The notes beneath the pieces are model-generated. The model was given only the letters and a program-made list of their open reading frames with translations, was not told the origin of the DNA and searched no databases. 64,000 nt of DNA, taken from NCBI GenBank assembly GCA_043228905.1, contig JBHGNT010000002.1, positions 26,288,001-26,352,000 of the forward strand, written 5' to 3'. The position numbers were made by a program, and so were the translations under genes. Origin of the DNA: Azolla caroliniana (lineage: Eukaryota; Polypodiophyta). Of this stretch, positions 24,671 through 35,900 are shown one piece after another (positions within the stretch are counted from its first letter, which is position 1; every line of letters begins with the position of its first letter).

Positions 24671-26347
24671 GCCTCATCTCAAATATATGAAAACATGAGC
24701 TAAGTGAGATGCAAGTGATGGTTCACACTTTGGCCAAGCAATGATCGTCCATTTAAAGAAGAAGGTGGTAAAGTATTTTGGTGTAATATATACCTACTTT
24801 AAACGAGTGTGATGCAAAGCTCTAATGCATCCCATCTTTTTAAAATATTCATGACAGTTAACCTTTCGAAATTCAAAGTTTCCCTTGCATGTCTTCTAAA
24901 ATTTTGTATGCAAGTACCCTAGGGCCTATAACATGCACGCAATAACCCTTTCTATAGCCACAACATTTTAAACCCTTAAAACAATTTGAACCTCAAGAAG
25001 CATGTCTCAATAATGACCTCAACAAGAAGTTGTCCAAACTCAGGAAGTAATAACACATATGACATTAACTCTCAAGGGATGTTCAACCCTATAGAGCAAT
25101 ATTCTCAAAATTGGTATTTTGTAGGAACTCAAACTTTAGTTTCTCATCTATTGTATTTTGTTCTCAAATGCATAATAAACTTAGTTTCCCACTGTGAAAG
25201 TAAATATTACCCTCCATCCATGGGAGATGTATCACTATTTTTACAAAAAAAATTACAAGTTGAATACAAGAGAAAACAATCAATTCATACACAATTTCAC
25301 TTCCATTATAAAATACCAATTAAACACTCACGAGCAATTCCTTATACACCTCATGAGCACTCGAGAACACGTTTATGTCTCTTCTTGCTATTCCACCACA
25401 AAGAAGGAATGTCAATTTATAGGCCTTTAACAAACATAACATCAAAACACATGATACTCATCTAGCATGCAATAGTCCACACCATCATTAAAAGACATTT
25501 GGCTTCATTCCTATCATGAGCATTAACCCTAATAGTCTAATAGAAAAGAGAAAGAAAGAAAGAAATATTAATGTCTTTGAAGAGGCCAAAATGGCCTATA
25601 AGACCTGTAAAGAATCAATGGTGATTCTTGTGTAGCGGAAGAGATGTGTGTTATGTGTATGTGTAAGAGGAAAAAGGAGAGGAGAGAAACTCAAGATGGA
25701 TAAGAGACAAAATGAAGTACTCAAGAAGAAGGAGATGTATATTAACAAGGAGAATATGATAAATGAAAATGTAGCATTACAAAGAGTCACAACCGACTTA
25801 GTATGAAGTATGAGGAGGGTGCTTTATATAGAGTCACCCTCTCTCTTCATTAACTTACAACAACCACTCTCCCTCTTGGGGAATGTGAAGACTCATAGTC
25901 ATGGGAATATGTAACTCATTAGTTATGTGTCATAGAATATTATTCTATGACACATAATTAATGTGTAGAGAGTAGTGGTGTGACTCTTGACCTTTGAGTA
26001 ATCATGGATTCTCAAAAGGTGTGTTCACACGTTGCACTATGTTAAGCTTGATTCTCAACAAGACCATACAAGTGATTACATCTTAAGTGTTGTCTTGTCT
26101 TTGAGAACAACAAATCAAAATAAAATAAATATTACTTCGTAAATATAAAAGTATATAAGATAAAAAGAGACAAGGGAAATTGGTTTTCGTCACATGTGAG
26201 ATTCTCAAGTTAGATGTGTTATAACTTTTTTCTTTGAAAGATCTCTAGCATAGGTTAATCCAGAATGGAAAGGTCTCTGAAGCGAGGGAAGCGCCTACGA
26301 TGGCAGGAGATAATGGCTTTTATCTGTCGATGACAAGGGTGTTGAGG
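24671..26347. other. intergenic with possible retroelement flank
   Basis: No gene. Around 25570-25610 the sequence GAGGCCAAAATGGCCTATAAGACC resembles the family A LINE 3' end. A CTTTATATAGAG TATA-like motif at about 25831 followed by a pyrimidine stretch could be part of an old LTR, but no second copy is present. Confidence 0.35.
25917..25963. repeat. 23-bp-arm palindrome
   Basis: Arms of 23 bp around a single central T. The inner 17 bp (TTATGTGTCATAGAATA) are perfect, and the outer 6 bp have one mismatch. It could extrude as a cruciform. Confidence 0.9.
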
Positions 26348-27073
26348 TCATGGGCCATGGGGCGGGGGCCTACATGCACGACAAATTTTTATGCCCCGAT
26401 CAATTGTAACCCCTTTGTTATGTCTTGGTCGAGAGCCCATTTGTGTATCCCTTGATTGACTTGTAGCATTAGTAGGAGTGATGGGGCTAAAGAAAGTTGT
26501 GATTGTTCTTTGTGGATGAGCTTGGGTGACTGTATTCTTCAACAACTTTTCCCAATGTCTCTTTAGCTCTAGCAAGAAAAGTCTTAGGCACCGTTGGTCC
26601 TCATATTCTATTACCTTGCGTAGCAGGCCAAAGCCTTGTTTAAAGAGGAAATTATCTCCCTCTGATTTCATAAAAGACACTACAATGACAAACATAGTGT
26701 TCTTCGGATTCCATTCCTTGATGACACAATTGGCAAATTCTTTCTTATAGAGATATTTGTGTATATCTACCTATCTCAATCTGTAATCGATGTATGAAGT
26801 TCGCAACTGCCCTATCACATTGCGCAACGCATAGGATAGATGTATGTCCATATAAGGTGGCCTGATGATGAATCCATCCTTCGATGTGTGTAAGAAATGT
26901 GTCTTATAGTGGGCCATCTTCGTACCAAGTGATATTTTGGGGTTGATCCATGTTATCTTGTTTTCCAAGTTAATAATATTAGTTTGGATCACTCTATTCT
27001 TTTCCACTTTGGTCATATTTAGATGGGGACAACCCAAGCTATATTGGAACGAGGGTAGTGCATCTATACTCAT
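26348..27073 (-). pseudogene. degraded ORF, probably transposon-derived
   Basis: Two minus frames, 27073-26771 (100 aa) and 26695-26348 (115 aa), are adjacent and may be parts of one broken protein, with stops between them. Readable pieces are WINPKISLGTKMAHYKTHFLHTS and EYEDQRCLRLFLLELKRHWEKLL. I do not recognise the family. The repeat-rich surroundings suggest a mobile-element protein. Confidence 0.4.
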
Positions 27074-27856
27074 GCCATGTGACTCAAACCATTGCTACAT
27101 TTCAGCATACCAACAATGAATGTCTCCATTTTCAGCTAGTTGTCTTGATGACATAAGTGCCAACCTTGGGTATCTTCGTTTAGGGATAAATTATTAAACG
27201 GTTCCAACAGAGGGGAAGGAGCTCCTCATCCTAAACTTGAATTAAGGTTGAGGCTTTGTCTCATCAAAAAAGTTCCATACAAGTTTGTCTATTTATAATA
27301 TAGTGCTTTACATGTGTAGCTAACTGAGTGGAACTTCCACAATATCTTTCCCACAAACGCATAATTTCCTACTCTAGCACTAACAATGGCAATGTTAGTG
27401 CTTTAGAACCAAGTAGATTGGATTTCATTCTCCAGATTTGTCTAACTTTCTCTAATTAGATTTATGGATTAGGTAAAAAAATATGCCGACATACATATTG
27501 ACCTACTCCTTTGGACGAATGGAGACCAACAAAGATGACGGCAGGTTGTGTATTGGAGTCCTTATAACCTTCAAAGTGAGAACACGATGTGATTGAGACA
27601 TGAGAAGAAAGTATAACCAAGGTCCTACCAACTAATCATTTCTTTATATTCTCAATGACAACAAAATAAAACATTCTTTTGCACTAAGGATTGCAAAAAC
27701 TTCTTAGAAAGGAAGTGAAGACTTTTAAGAAGTTTTATACGACCACCAATCACTCAGTCTACCAAAAGAAGAAGCAAAGGAGCTATATATTTGAAAACTC
27801 GTCCTTCCGTCTGCATTTCGATGTTAGAAGTGCCAAAAGTTTCCAATTTGGAAATT

Positions 27857-27890
27857 CCAAGTTGCAAGTTGCAAGTTGCAAGCTGCAAGA
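27857..27890 (+). repeat. (GCAAGTT)n heptamer minisatellite
   Basis: About four to five copies of AAGTTGC, the last with T to C. It lies in an otherwise unannotated AT-rich stretch (27074-27954). Confidence 0.85.
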
Positions 27891-27954
27891 AAACATGTCA
27901 GAAATTAGATAAGAACCATGCATTTAGGAGATAATGTGATGTTTAAAGGAAAAG

Positions 27955-28045
27955 TAGCATGGTTGGTCCAATGGTTAGGGTTTAGGTTACAAATCTTTGC
28001 CCATAAACCAGACATAGGTTAAAAATTTGACTCATGCCACCGACA
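27955..28045 (+). repeat. tRNA-like / SINE-like fragment
   Basis: TGGTCCAATGG (27964-27974) fits an A-box, and GGTTAAAAATTTGA about 45 bp later is a decayed B-box. Flanking GCATGGT and ACTCATGC could form a degenerate acceptor stem. The spacing suits a tRNA-derived SINE head. No functional tRNA. Confidence 0.35.
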
Positions 28046-28377
28046 TTAGGAGTGAAATTTGAGAGCCTCCAAGATTTACTAAATATAAATATTTGGCTGA
28101 ATTTACATACTTAAAACACCTTAAAAAATTAAGCAAATTGAGCAAAGTTTTCACAATATTTATCTTATTTTTGTCAAATATTTCTGATAATTTCTTGTTG
28201 TGTTGTAAAATTGGGTAAATATTTCAAAATGATTTGTCGTAAATGTGGGCAAAGTACAAGGTGCTATATGAACAATGTGTAGGAGCACCATTCTCTTTAT
28301 TCTCAAGATCTATGACAATCAAAAGGCAGGCACTGAGTTAGAATAAACGATAAGGATGCACGAGTATCAATGCCTAG

Positions 28378-29020
28378 CAATGGGCTCGGTTCGGTTCGGT
28401 TTCTTAGCCTTGAAATGAAACCAAACAATTTATTCATAATAAAAACCACCAAACTGTTTAAAATTTATGAAGCCATTTAAACGGAACCGTTTAGAGCCGA
28501 ACCGTTTAAAGAATAGGAGAAACCAAACCGTTTACGAAAAATTTAGAACCAAACCAAACCGGTTTATCATAAATAAAAACCAAACCATTTTTTATTGATA
28601 TTGATCATTATACTTAATATAAATTTGTGGGAGAAAATCATCATAAATTTGTTTATCATATTTATCATAAATTTTGTCATCATACTTATTATATTTGATC
28701 ATAAAAAATGAAAAGGAGACTCTACATATAATCCAGATAAAATTTAATAAGTTAACACTAGTGTTTAAAATTAAAAGTTGAAAGTTTGAACCTTAGGGAA
28801 AATTTATGAGTATTTTTTAACCTATAAACCTTTAAACCGAACCACATAAATAGAAACCGATAAGCTGTAAACTACTAAACCATGAAATTCAAAACCAAAC
28901 TGAACCGAAACCAAATCGATTTGTAACATTTGAAACCAAACCAAACCGTTTATTTATCTTCGAATCTATAAACCGTTAAGCCACGGTTCGGTTCGGTTTG
29001 AGTCGAAACCGGGCCCATTG
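28378..29020. mobile_element. non-autonomous DNA transposon (MITE-like)
   Basis: The element is bounded by inverted CAATGGGC(T/C)CGGTT termini: left CAATGGGCTCGGTTCGG, right the reverse complement of CAATGGGCCCGGTTTCG. The interior is unusually rich in AACCAAACCG and CGGTTCGGTT motifs on both sides, a subterminal repeat pattern typical of hAT-like elements. No coding capacity. Flanking target duplications are unclear; a further outer inverted pair GCAGGCACT/AGTGCCTGC lies at 28326-28334 and 29026-29034. Confidence 0.65.
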
Positions 29021-29931
29021 TTATTAGTGCCTGCAATTCTAAAGAGAAACAACAAAGGTGGATTGACAACTGACATTACGTGACTCACAGGATCAAGCAT
29101 TTAAACTACGAGAGGGAAAGAGGCCGCATTAGATAATCACATAAATTACAAGATGTCAATGCTTGGAGAACCTATGTAAAGGTAAACAATGGGAAAGGAG
29201 AAGAGCCAAAGAGAGGCCAAATGCACAGTGAATTACAGAGAAACCTTCATAGCTTAGTATGTAAAGGTTGTTACTAATTCTCCGGCGCATCATGCACAAC
29301 TACCTAATGAGAAGCACACTCAATAATAATCAGTCATAGGGATACCCTTTGCTCTAGTGGAAGATTAGACCTCCATGTATTCATGTTTGTTTTTCCACGA
29401 AGGCAAAGCTCCATACACACATTTATGCATATCATCACTTTCAAATATTAGAACAATCTACACAAGAGGTATCAACCATTGTACATTATCATACAACTAA
29501 GATAGAGAATCCATTTGTAACACCATGAATCAATGAACTAAGAAAAGTAATAGATAACATTACTTCTCTTGAAAATTGCACCTTACCAATTGTTATGTAT
29601 TATCTACAAGCACAATTAGTTTCATTACTTAGAGCATAAGATTCACTCAAGTTTTACTTGTACCACTAGTACTAAAGTAAACTTGTGTTACTTGACTTCA
29701 ATATGATGGTTACACAAGTTTTACTTAAATAGTAGATGCTCAAAGATCCGAATATGTTTTGCCCATAAATTTGCATGTCTTAAAACTTTGACATCATTTA
29801 ATTGTGGAGTATCACTTTGGATCATTTGTATCATAGACTCTTGTGACTTGTATGGTTGTATCATAGAACAATATGGTTGCATAAATAAAATATTTTGCAT
29901 TATTTGTTAAAACATATACAATTTTGCAATA

Positions 29932-29948
29932 CCTTAAGTTAATGCATG
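29932..29948. repeat. 17-bp target-site duplication, left copy
   Basis: CCTTAAGTTAATGCATG, repeated exactly at 30521-30537, flanks the truncated LINE. Confidence 0.95.
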
Positions 29949-30520
29949 GGGTGTCCTTCATGGAGATGTTATGGAGTATGAAAGTATGCATGCTTCTCAT
30001 GTCTTTCACTTTTTCCATGGGTACATCTATCTCACTTCATTTCCATCTTTTATTCCACGGTTTAGAACTAAAATTTTGGTTATTTGGCTCTTTGGACAAT
30101 ATGGAAAATGAAATGTGAGGATGTTTTTAATAATGCTCACATACATCTCAAAACCATGCTTATTGAATTCTGGCTGTTATTTGTCCATACCATACGTGGG
30201 CAATATGATGATCAACAGGGTTCAGCTGATGCTCTACGGCAATGTGAAGTGGACTTTAAGAAACAGTGGCAAGGGCTTCACTTATTTTCAAATACAACTT
30301 CTGGTATGAGGTGGAATTATGCCATACCTTCTTTTTTATTGCATAGCTTGTATCTTGTGCTACTCTCATTTCTTATATGATATCATCTATTTGATCAAAT
30401 GTTGGTATTAACTTTTGTATTACAATAGAGGTGAGATGAAATGTCTCCTTCTGTTTTCTATATGTAAATTTCTCAAGTAATATACTAAGGTGTATCTTTC
30501 TTGCAAAAAAAAAAAAAAAC
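29949..30520 (+). mobile_element. 5'-truncated LINE insertion (family B) with poly(A)
   Basis: A 572-bp insertion between perfect 17-bp duplications ends in a run of 16 A (plus C) at the 3' end. Its frames (30084-30380 and 29924-30118) match the extreme C-terminus of copy 2: FWLLFVHTIRGQYDDQQG against IWLMLLHTLRGQYEAIHG, and MRWNYAIPSFLL against IKWRYAPPRWLF. Truncation at the 5' end plus the poly(A) tail and target duplication are the signature of target-primed reverse transcription. Confidence 0.93.
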
Positions 30521-30537
30521 CCTTAAGTTAATGCATG
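30521..30537. repeat. 17-bp target-site duplication, right copy
   Basis: Exact copy of 29932-29948 immediately after the LINE poly(A). Confidence 0.95.
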
Positions 30538-32917
30538 CATGCAACAACCTTCTCTTGGCATGGAAAGACTAAACCATCAAGTTCAACTCCATTATTGGTG
30601 TGAACAAGTGCCAACTATCCCCTCAACCATGGTCAACAAAGAGAGTGATTTGGTTAATGTAGTAGATGGGCTATTCATTAGTTCTTCTTTCTTTGCCACC
30701 ATTTTGTATCTCTATATGCTCGCTTAATAGCACATGAGATATGACTCCTCTAGTATTCTTCAATACATTGCTCATTATCATAATATATAAGCTTTTTCTT
30801 GTTTACTTTCCACCTTAGTTAATATAGTGCTATAATCACAAAGATTCTCCAATTGTTCTCCAAAATGTGACATCATCTATTATAGGAGGAGATTCTAGAA
30901 GAGGGCATCATCTATTAAACAGGGTTTATGAGTACTAGCTCATGTGACATAGACAACATCAAGTAGTGGTGATTAGAAAGCAATGTAATTGGAGTTCAAT
31001 CTTGATGGGATGACCTACACATTGTGGAAGCTGAAATTGACAGGACTTCATAGGATTCATTGATTTGAAGAATTTGACAACCATGATACCTACAACCACT
31101 ACAAATGTGCTGATGTAGAGAGGGCAAACTGTGAATGAAAAATTATCAATGCAGAATATGGTTCAACAAAGATCAAAGCCATTTAATGCTTGTAGAACTT
31201 TTTATTTACCATTATTTCCCTATGTTACAATAGTTACAAACGACAAGATATAGTGAGTAAACCATGACGATATATCATCATTGTTCCAATTCATATAGAA
31301 CTAATAAAAATAGAATGTATGACATTTACACCTTCCATCCTCGGGTAAGTCTCTTGTTAAAAAAGTCTGGATAAGTAAAATCACATAAGAAGTTTGAAAT
31401 TGCATGTGCAAAATGTCCAGCTACAACATGTCAATTGACATTTCAGTTGATTAATAACAAACTTTTTTTGATCATGCTCTGTTTATAAGGAACTAATAGA
31501 AAAGATTCACAAAACTCAAGATTCCATGATGCCCATCATTTAAAAAAGAAATCCATTCTATTTGTGTTTTCCAATCATCATTAAAATGTCAATCACAAAC
31601 TCTTTTGGTATACATGACATTTTTTGTAGCTTGATTGACATCATAACGGTTTAAGCTTACATGCTAAATTTGCTTTTCACACTTCATAATGATTTAAATT
31701 TCTCACATTTCCAGAATACATGCAAAATGAGAGTTCAAGTTTCAACTACCTGGTGAGAGAATGTAAACTGATTAATTGATGCATAATGGTAATGCTGTGC
31801 TTTAATCCTAGCCTCTTATTTCCATTATTCCAAAAGATTATGCATTACACTAATTCAGAAATTTCTGACCATTTCATCATATAGTCTCTCATATAGTGAT
31901 TAAGATAGTATAAAACAATAGTCTTTTTACCACTTTCTGTTTCGAAATTACATACATATACAAGATTTGTCGTTGAACTTTGGTTAGTCCATTACAATCA
32001 TATTGTACAATTACAAATTTCAGTGGTTTTAGAAATCACTTGCCTAGTAGAAATACAGATGCTATGTAGTCTCTTGAGAAAATATACGTGAGACAAGTGC
32101 TTATGCTTATACACAATACCACCCATGACGCATAATTTACACTGCACACTACAATTTCATGTTTTTACTGCAACTTCTTTAAGAAAAATAAAAATAAAAA
32201 ACCTAAAATCATATATACTAAGCAGACCTGCGAAGTGGGGAAAAAACAGTCATGATTATTTTCACTATTATGACTTTGGGTCTTTACAAATATTTCAAAC
32301 GTTACTACAAAAGAATCAGACCCTCATGAATGATTTGTATACAACAAAAAACTGAGCTGAAAATTTGCAACCATACATACCTTAAAACTCAAAATCTAAA
32401 CACAGTTGATTTAAGATGGCTTCAAAAAATTTGGTAGGAGACTCCGTTGCATGTCATCTGCTGATATTCTCATAATAGCTTTTCCTTGGAACTGTAGACT
32501 CTCCCAAATAAAGCATGTGAACCGAACTGTCATAACAACTCATGCATGTGTGTTAAAAGTGTCACACACAATAGAGCACATGTAAAGACACTCAACATGT
32601 ATATATGGATACTGAATATGTAGATCCAAAATCCAATTTTGAAAATCAATAGCTGCAATAAAAACTTCAATATACAAGATCAACCACAATCATTGTCGTA
32701 GATCCTCTGCTTTAATACCTGGTTATGCCAACAAATTATTAGAACCACTCCATCTTCAATAATGATAATATAAACATGAAAACATGAGGGGTAATGATTA
32801 CCTTTATGACACCTCGGGACAAAATCAAGTTCATATTTGCTTGAATTAACCTCTATATGAGGTTTGATGCTGGCTTTATATATCATACAATAATTATGTA
32901 TCTCGGTAAATAAAACA
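30538..32917. other. intergenic / 3' flank of importin gene
   Basis: AT-rich. No gene seen. The proximal part (towards 32917) should contain the importin-11 3' UTR. Confidence 0.5.
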
Positions 32918-35900
32918 TTATGTACCCAACATTTGCTGTAGCTGGTTGAGTAGCGAAGGATGCAGTCTGGAAAGAGAGGAATTAAGAGCTGCCTCACCAT
33001 GGAGTGAAGAACACACTTGAATCTTTTCTTTCAATAATGGTACAACAGAAATGTTGTTTATAGGATCTGCTGCCATCATCTACTAAACCAAAAACTAAGC
33101 AATAAGCATTTCTGACAAATTAACCACTAAACATTTCTGACAATTAACTAATAAACATTAATGTGAAACTAAACAATAAGCGTTCATGAGAAATTAATCA
33201 ATAAGCATCTTGGAACTTTACACAAGTCACAACATCATACCTTGCGTTTTCTTCTCTCTTCACTTTCACTGGAGCCCGTCGATGCATCCACTTCATGTTG
33301 AGAATCCGATGAATAGTAATCATACCTGAAAACTCTACATGAATAAGCTTCCCAAAATGATTCCTGATCAATTTTCATGGACCTTCAAGAATAGCACTCA
33401 TTGCATAAATTACCTCATTTTTTGAAATCCTCAAAATAATCTACAATTTCTCTCATTCTCTCCCCCCTTATGAAGAAGAAATCAAATCCAGCCAAATTTG
33501 GAGCAGAAAACAATAGAAGAGCATGCAAGATGTTTAATGAGAGGAAACCTAAGACAGAAAATCATTCTACAATAGCCTAGGAAGTCTCCTTCCCCACTGA
33601 CACAGGTTAAAACATGCACTCAATCAATTAATTTTTGGGAAGGCACAATATCGTTATGAATTAGTAGGTGAGCAATTTATCTCTTCCTGTTGCACCTTGC
33701 ACAACGTACCACTGTACTGATCTTCAAGAGTGCAGATCCCAGTAGCTAAGTGCCTATGCAAAGGGAAATGAACGTGGTTTTTTACTTTGGATCACATAAT
33801 GACTGTTTGAGCCTTTATACAGGAAAGAAGAGCCCATAATAAGAATATTTACTATTGCTTTCCAAAAGGCCTTTGACACTGTCCATGTGCCCACGTATTC
33901 TAGAGACCTAGGAGGTTCCGGTAGATATGCAATGGGGAATCAGTGCCAGGACAATAGGTTGATGCCATTGTGGCTGTCTAGATTCTTTAAAGATACTTTG
34001 TACAGACAAAGACTTGTCAGTGGTGTTTAATATTGCTTCAGCATGGGTAACAAGAGCACTAACAGAGGAAAGGGTGGCATACAAATGATTCTACACATAC
34101 CTAGAACTAACAAGATCACTACCCAGGAAAAGGGCCTGTGTACTCCCTTGGGGAAGCTTCCTATGGATGACTTTCTTGTAAATAAGTAGCTCTTGGTGGT
34201 CTACTGTCATGATACACTGCCATGATAGAGAGCAACGCATCAGTCACCATGATATAATCCAGGATGAGATAGACGCAGCAGAAAATTGTGACCAAGACAT
34301 TACTAAGATCAGTGAATTGTATCCAACAGATTTGGGAGTATCCAAAGCACAGGTGCCAAGATAAGCACTTATGTCGTGAAAACAGAAGGAATTCCTCGCT
34401 GTTGGTATGCTAAATGCAAGAATGGTTCCTTCCAACCACATGGCATAAATTACATAATTCCAACCAGACTACCTCTGCTCTAATGTATCTTGGATTGTCC
34501 ATACTTGGACATGAGCAAAGTGGAAATGAAAAAGGTAATCTGAATTATTATCATTAAATTACATAGCAATAGAATTAGGTATAGTGAGTAAAGATCAATT
34601 ATTGGGGGGGGGGGGGGGGGATTTGAAAAGAATAGAGAACTTTGAGAATTTCTAAAAATGATGGGCATTTTAAGAAAAAAATGAGGTTCACGTAATTCTT
34701 GTTAAATTATAGTTTTTACCCTTGCATGCTGACTCCATTCTGTTCCTCATCTATTTGATGTATTATGCTTGTGCAGACACTACAGGAAAGTCAACCATAT
34801 AAGGAAAAGTTTAACAAACAATTTATTTGACAACAGTATCTTCTTCCCACACCTGAGGATTTGCTCTAGTCTTTCAAGGACCTGGGGTTCTTTTATGGTC
34901 AGCAAGACACACAATGCCAAAGCACAAATTTTCTTTCGTGTAAATGTGGTGAGGGAATCCGCCTGCAAAGTTATTGTGAACAAAGCATTACCAGATTATC
35001 ACATAAAATATCCAAAAACATATCAGAATAAATCAGAGTACCTTCTCTAGCCATGCATCAAAAAACATGAGTAACAGGCTTTTACTACTGTCAGAACTCA
35101 TCTGTCCGAGTACCAAATACAATGAGGGCTGTGATATCCATTGTGCAAAAAACGATGTATTTTGCACCAATACTCTTGCAAGAATTGCACCAGCACTAGC
35201 CCGCACAATATCTGCCTCATCATTCCCCGCTATAACAATTCTTAAAAGCTTCTGAGATCAATTTAGTTTAGTGGTGTTAGAAAATTTAGTTAATCTTACA
35301 ATTAATCTGGAAATTATACCAAGTATGATTCTAGATTTGACACCTAGAGAAAGCATTTTTATCTCCAGAGAAAGCAAATATTTAAGAAAAAAAAGTCCAA
35401 ATAATGAGAATTAATTCATTACATTATCTGGAGATAAATCTCCAAATAAATACTTAAGAAAATAAATCTTCAATTAATTCATTACATTATCTCTTACTGT
35501 TTTTAAAGAGAATTTTACCTGTAATGTTCCTTCAAGAAGAGTAGGGGCATCCTGTGGAAAACACTGAAAGGAAACAAATTTCCTGTTAGAAAGATTAAAA
35601 TATCCTTCCAGGTACTCTTGCAAAATGTTTGATGCAACATATCAAAAGGTAGTCATTTTCAGCTAGGAATCCTAGGGTTGACACATTGATTCTCTCTGAT
35701 ATAAGGACGCATTGCTAAAAGTTTACAATGGCCTACTACACCACAAAAGGAATTATTATTAGCCTGAACAAATTTGCCTACCACAGCTAATCACACATAC
35801 AACCATATGGATTATGTGATTTTAAAAATAATAAAATGAATATGAGCATCTTTTCAGATAGTTGTCTAGTTGTAGAAATATCATGATTCATGACCAGAAG

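Noticed and set aside
26348-27073. Host gene encoded by the two minus frames
   Set aside because: Broken by stops, no splice signals joining them, no recognised domain; kept only as element debris.
34244-34441. Minus frame of 65 residues as an importin exon
   Set aside because: Not needed: exons 20 and 21 join in frame without it, and the sequence lacks importin similarity.
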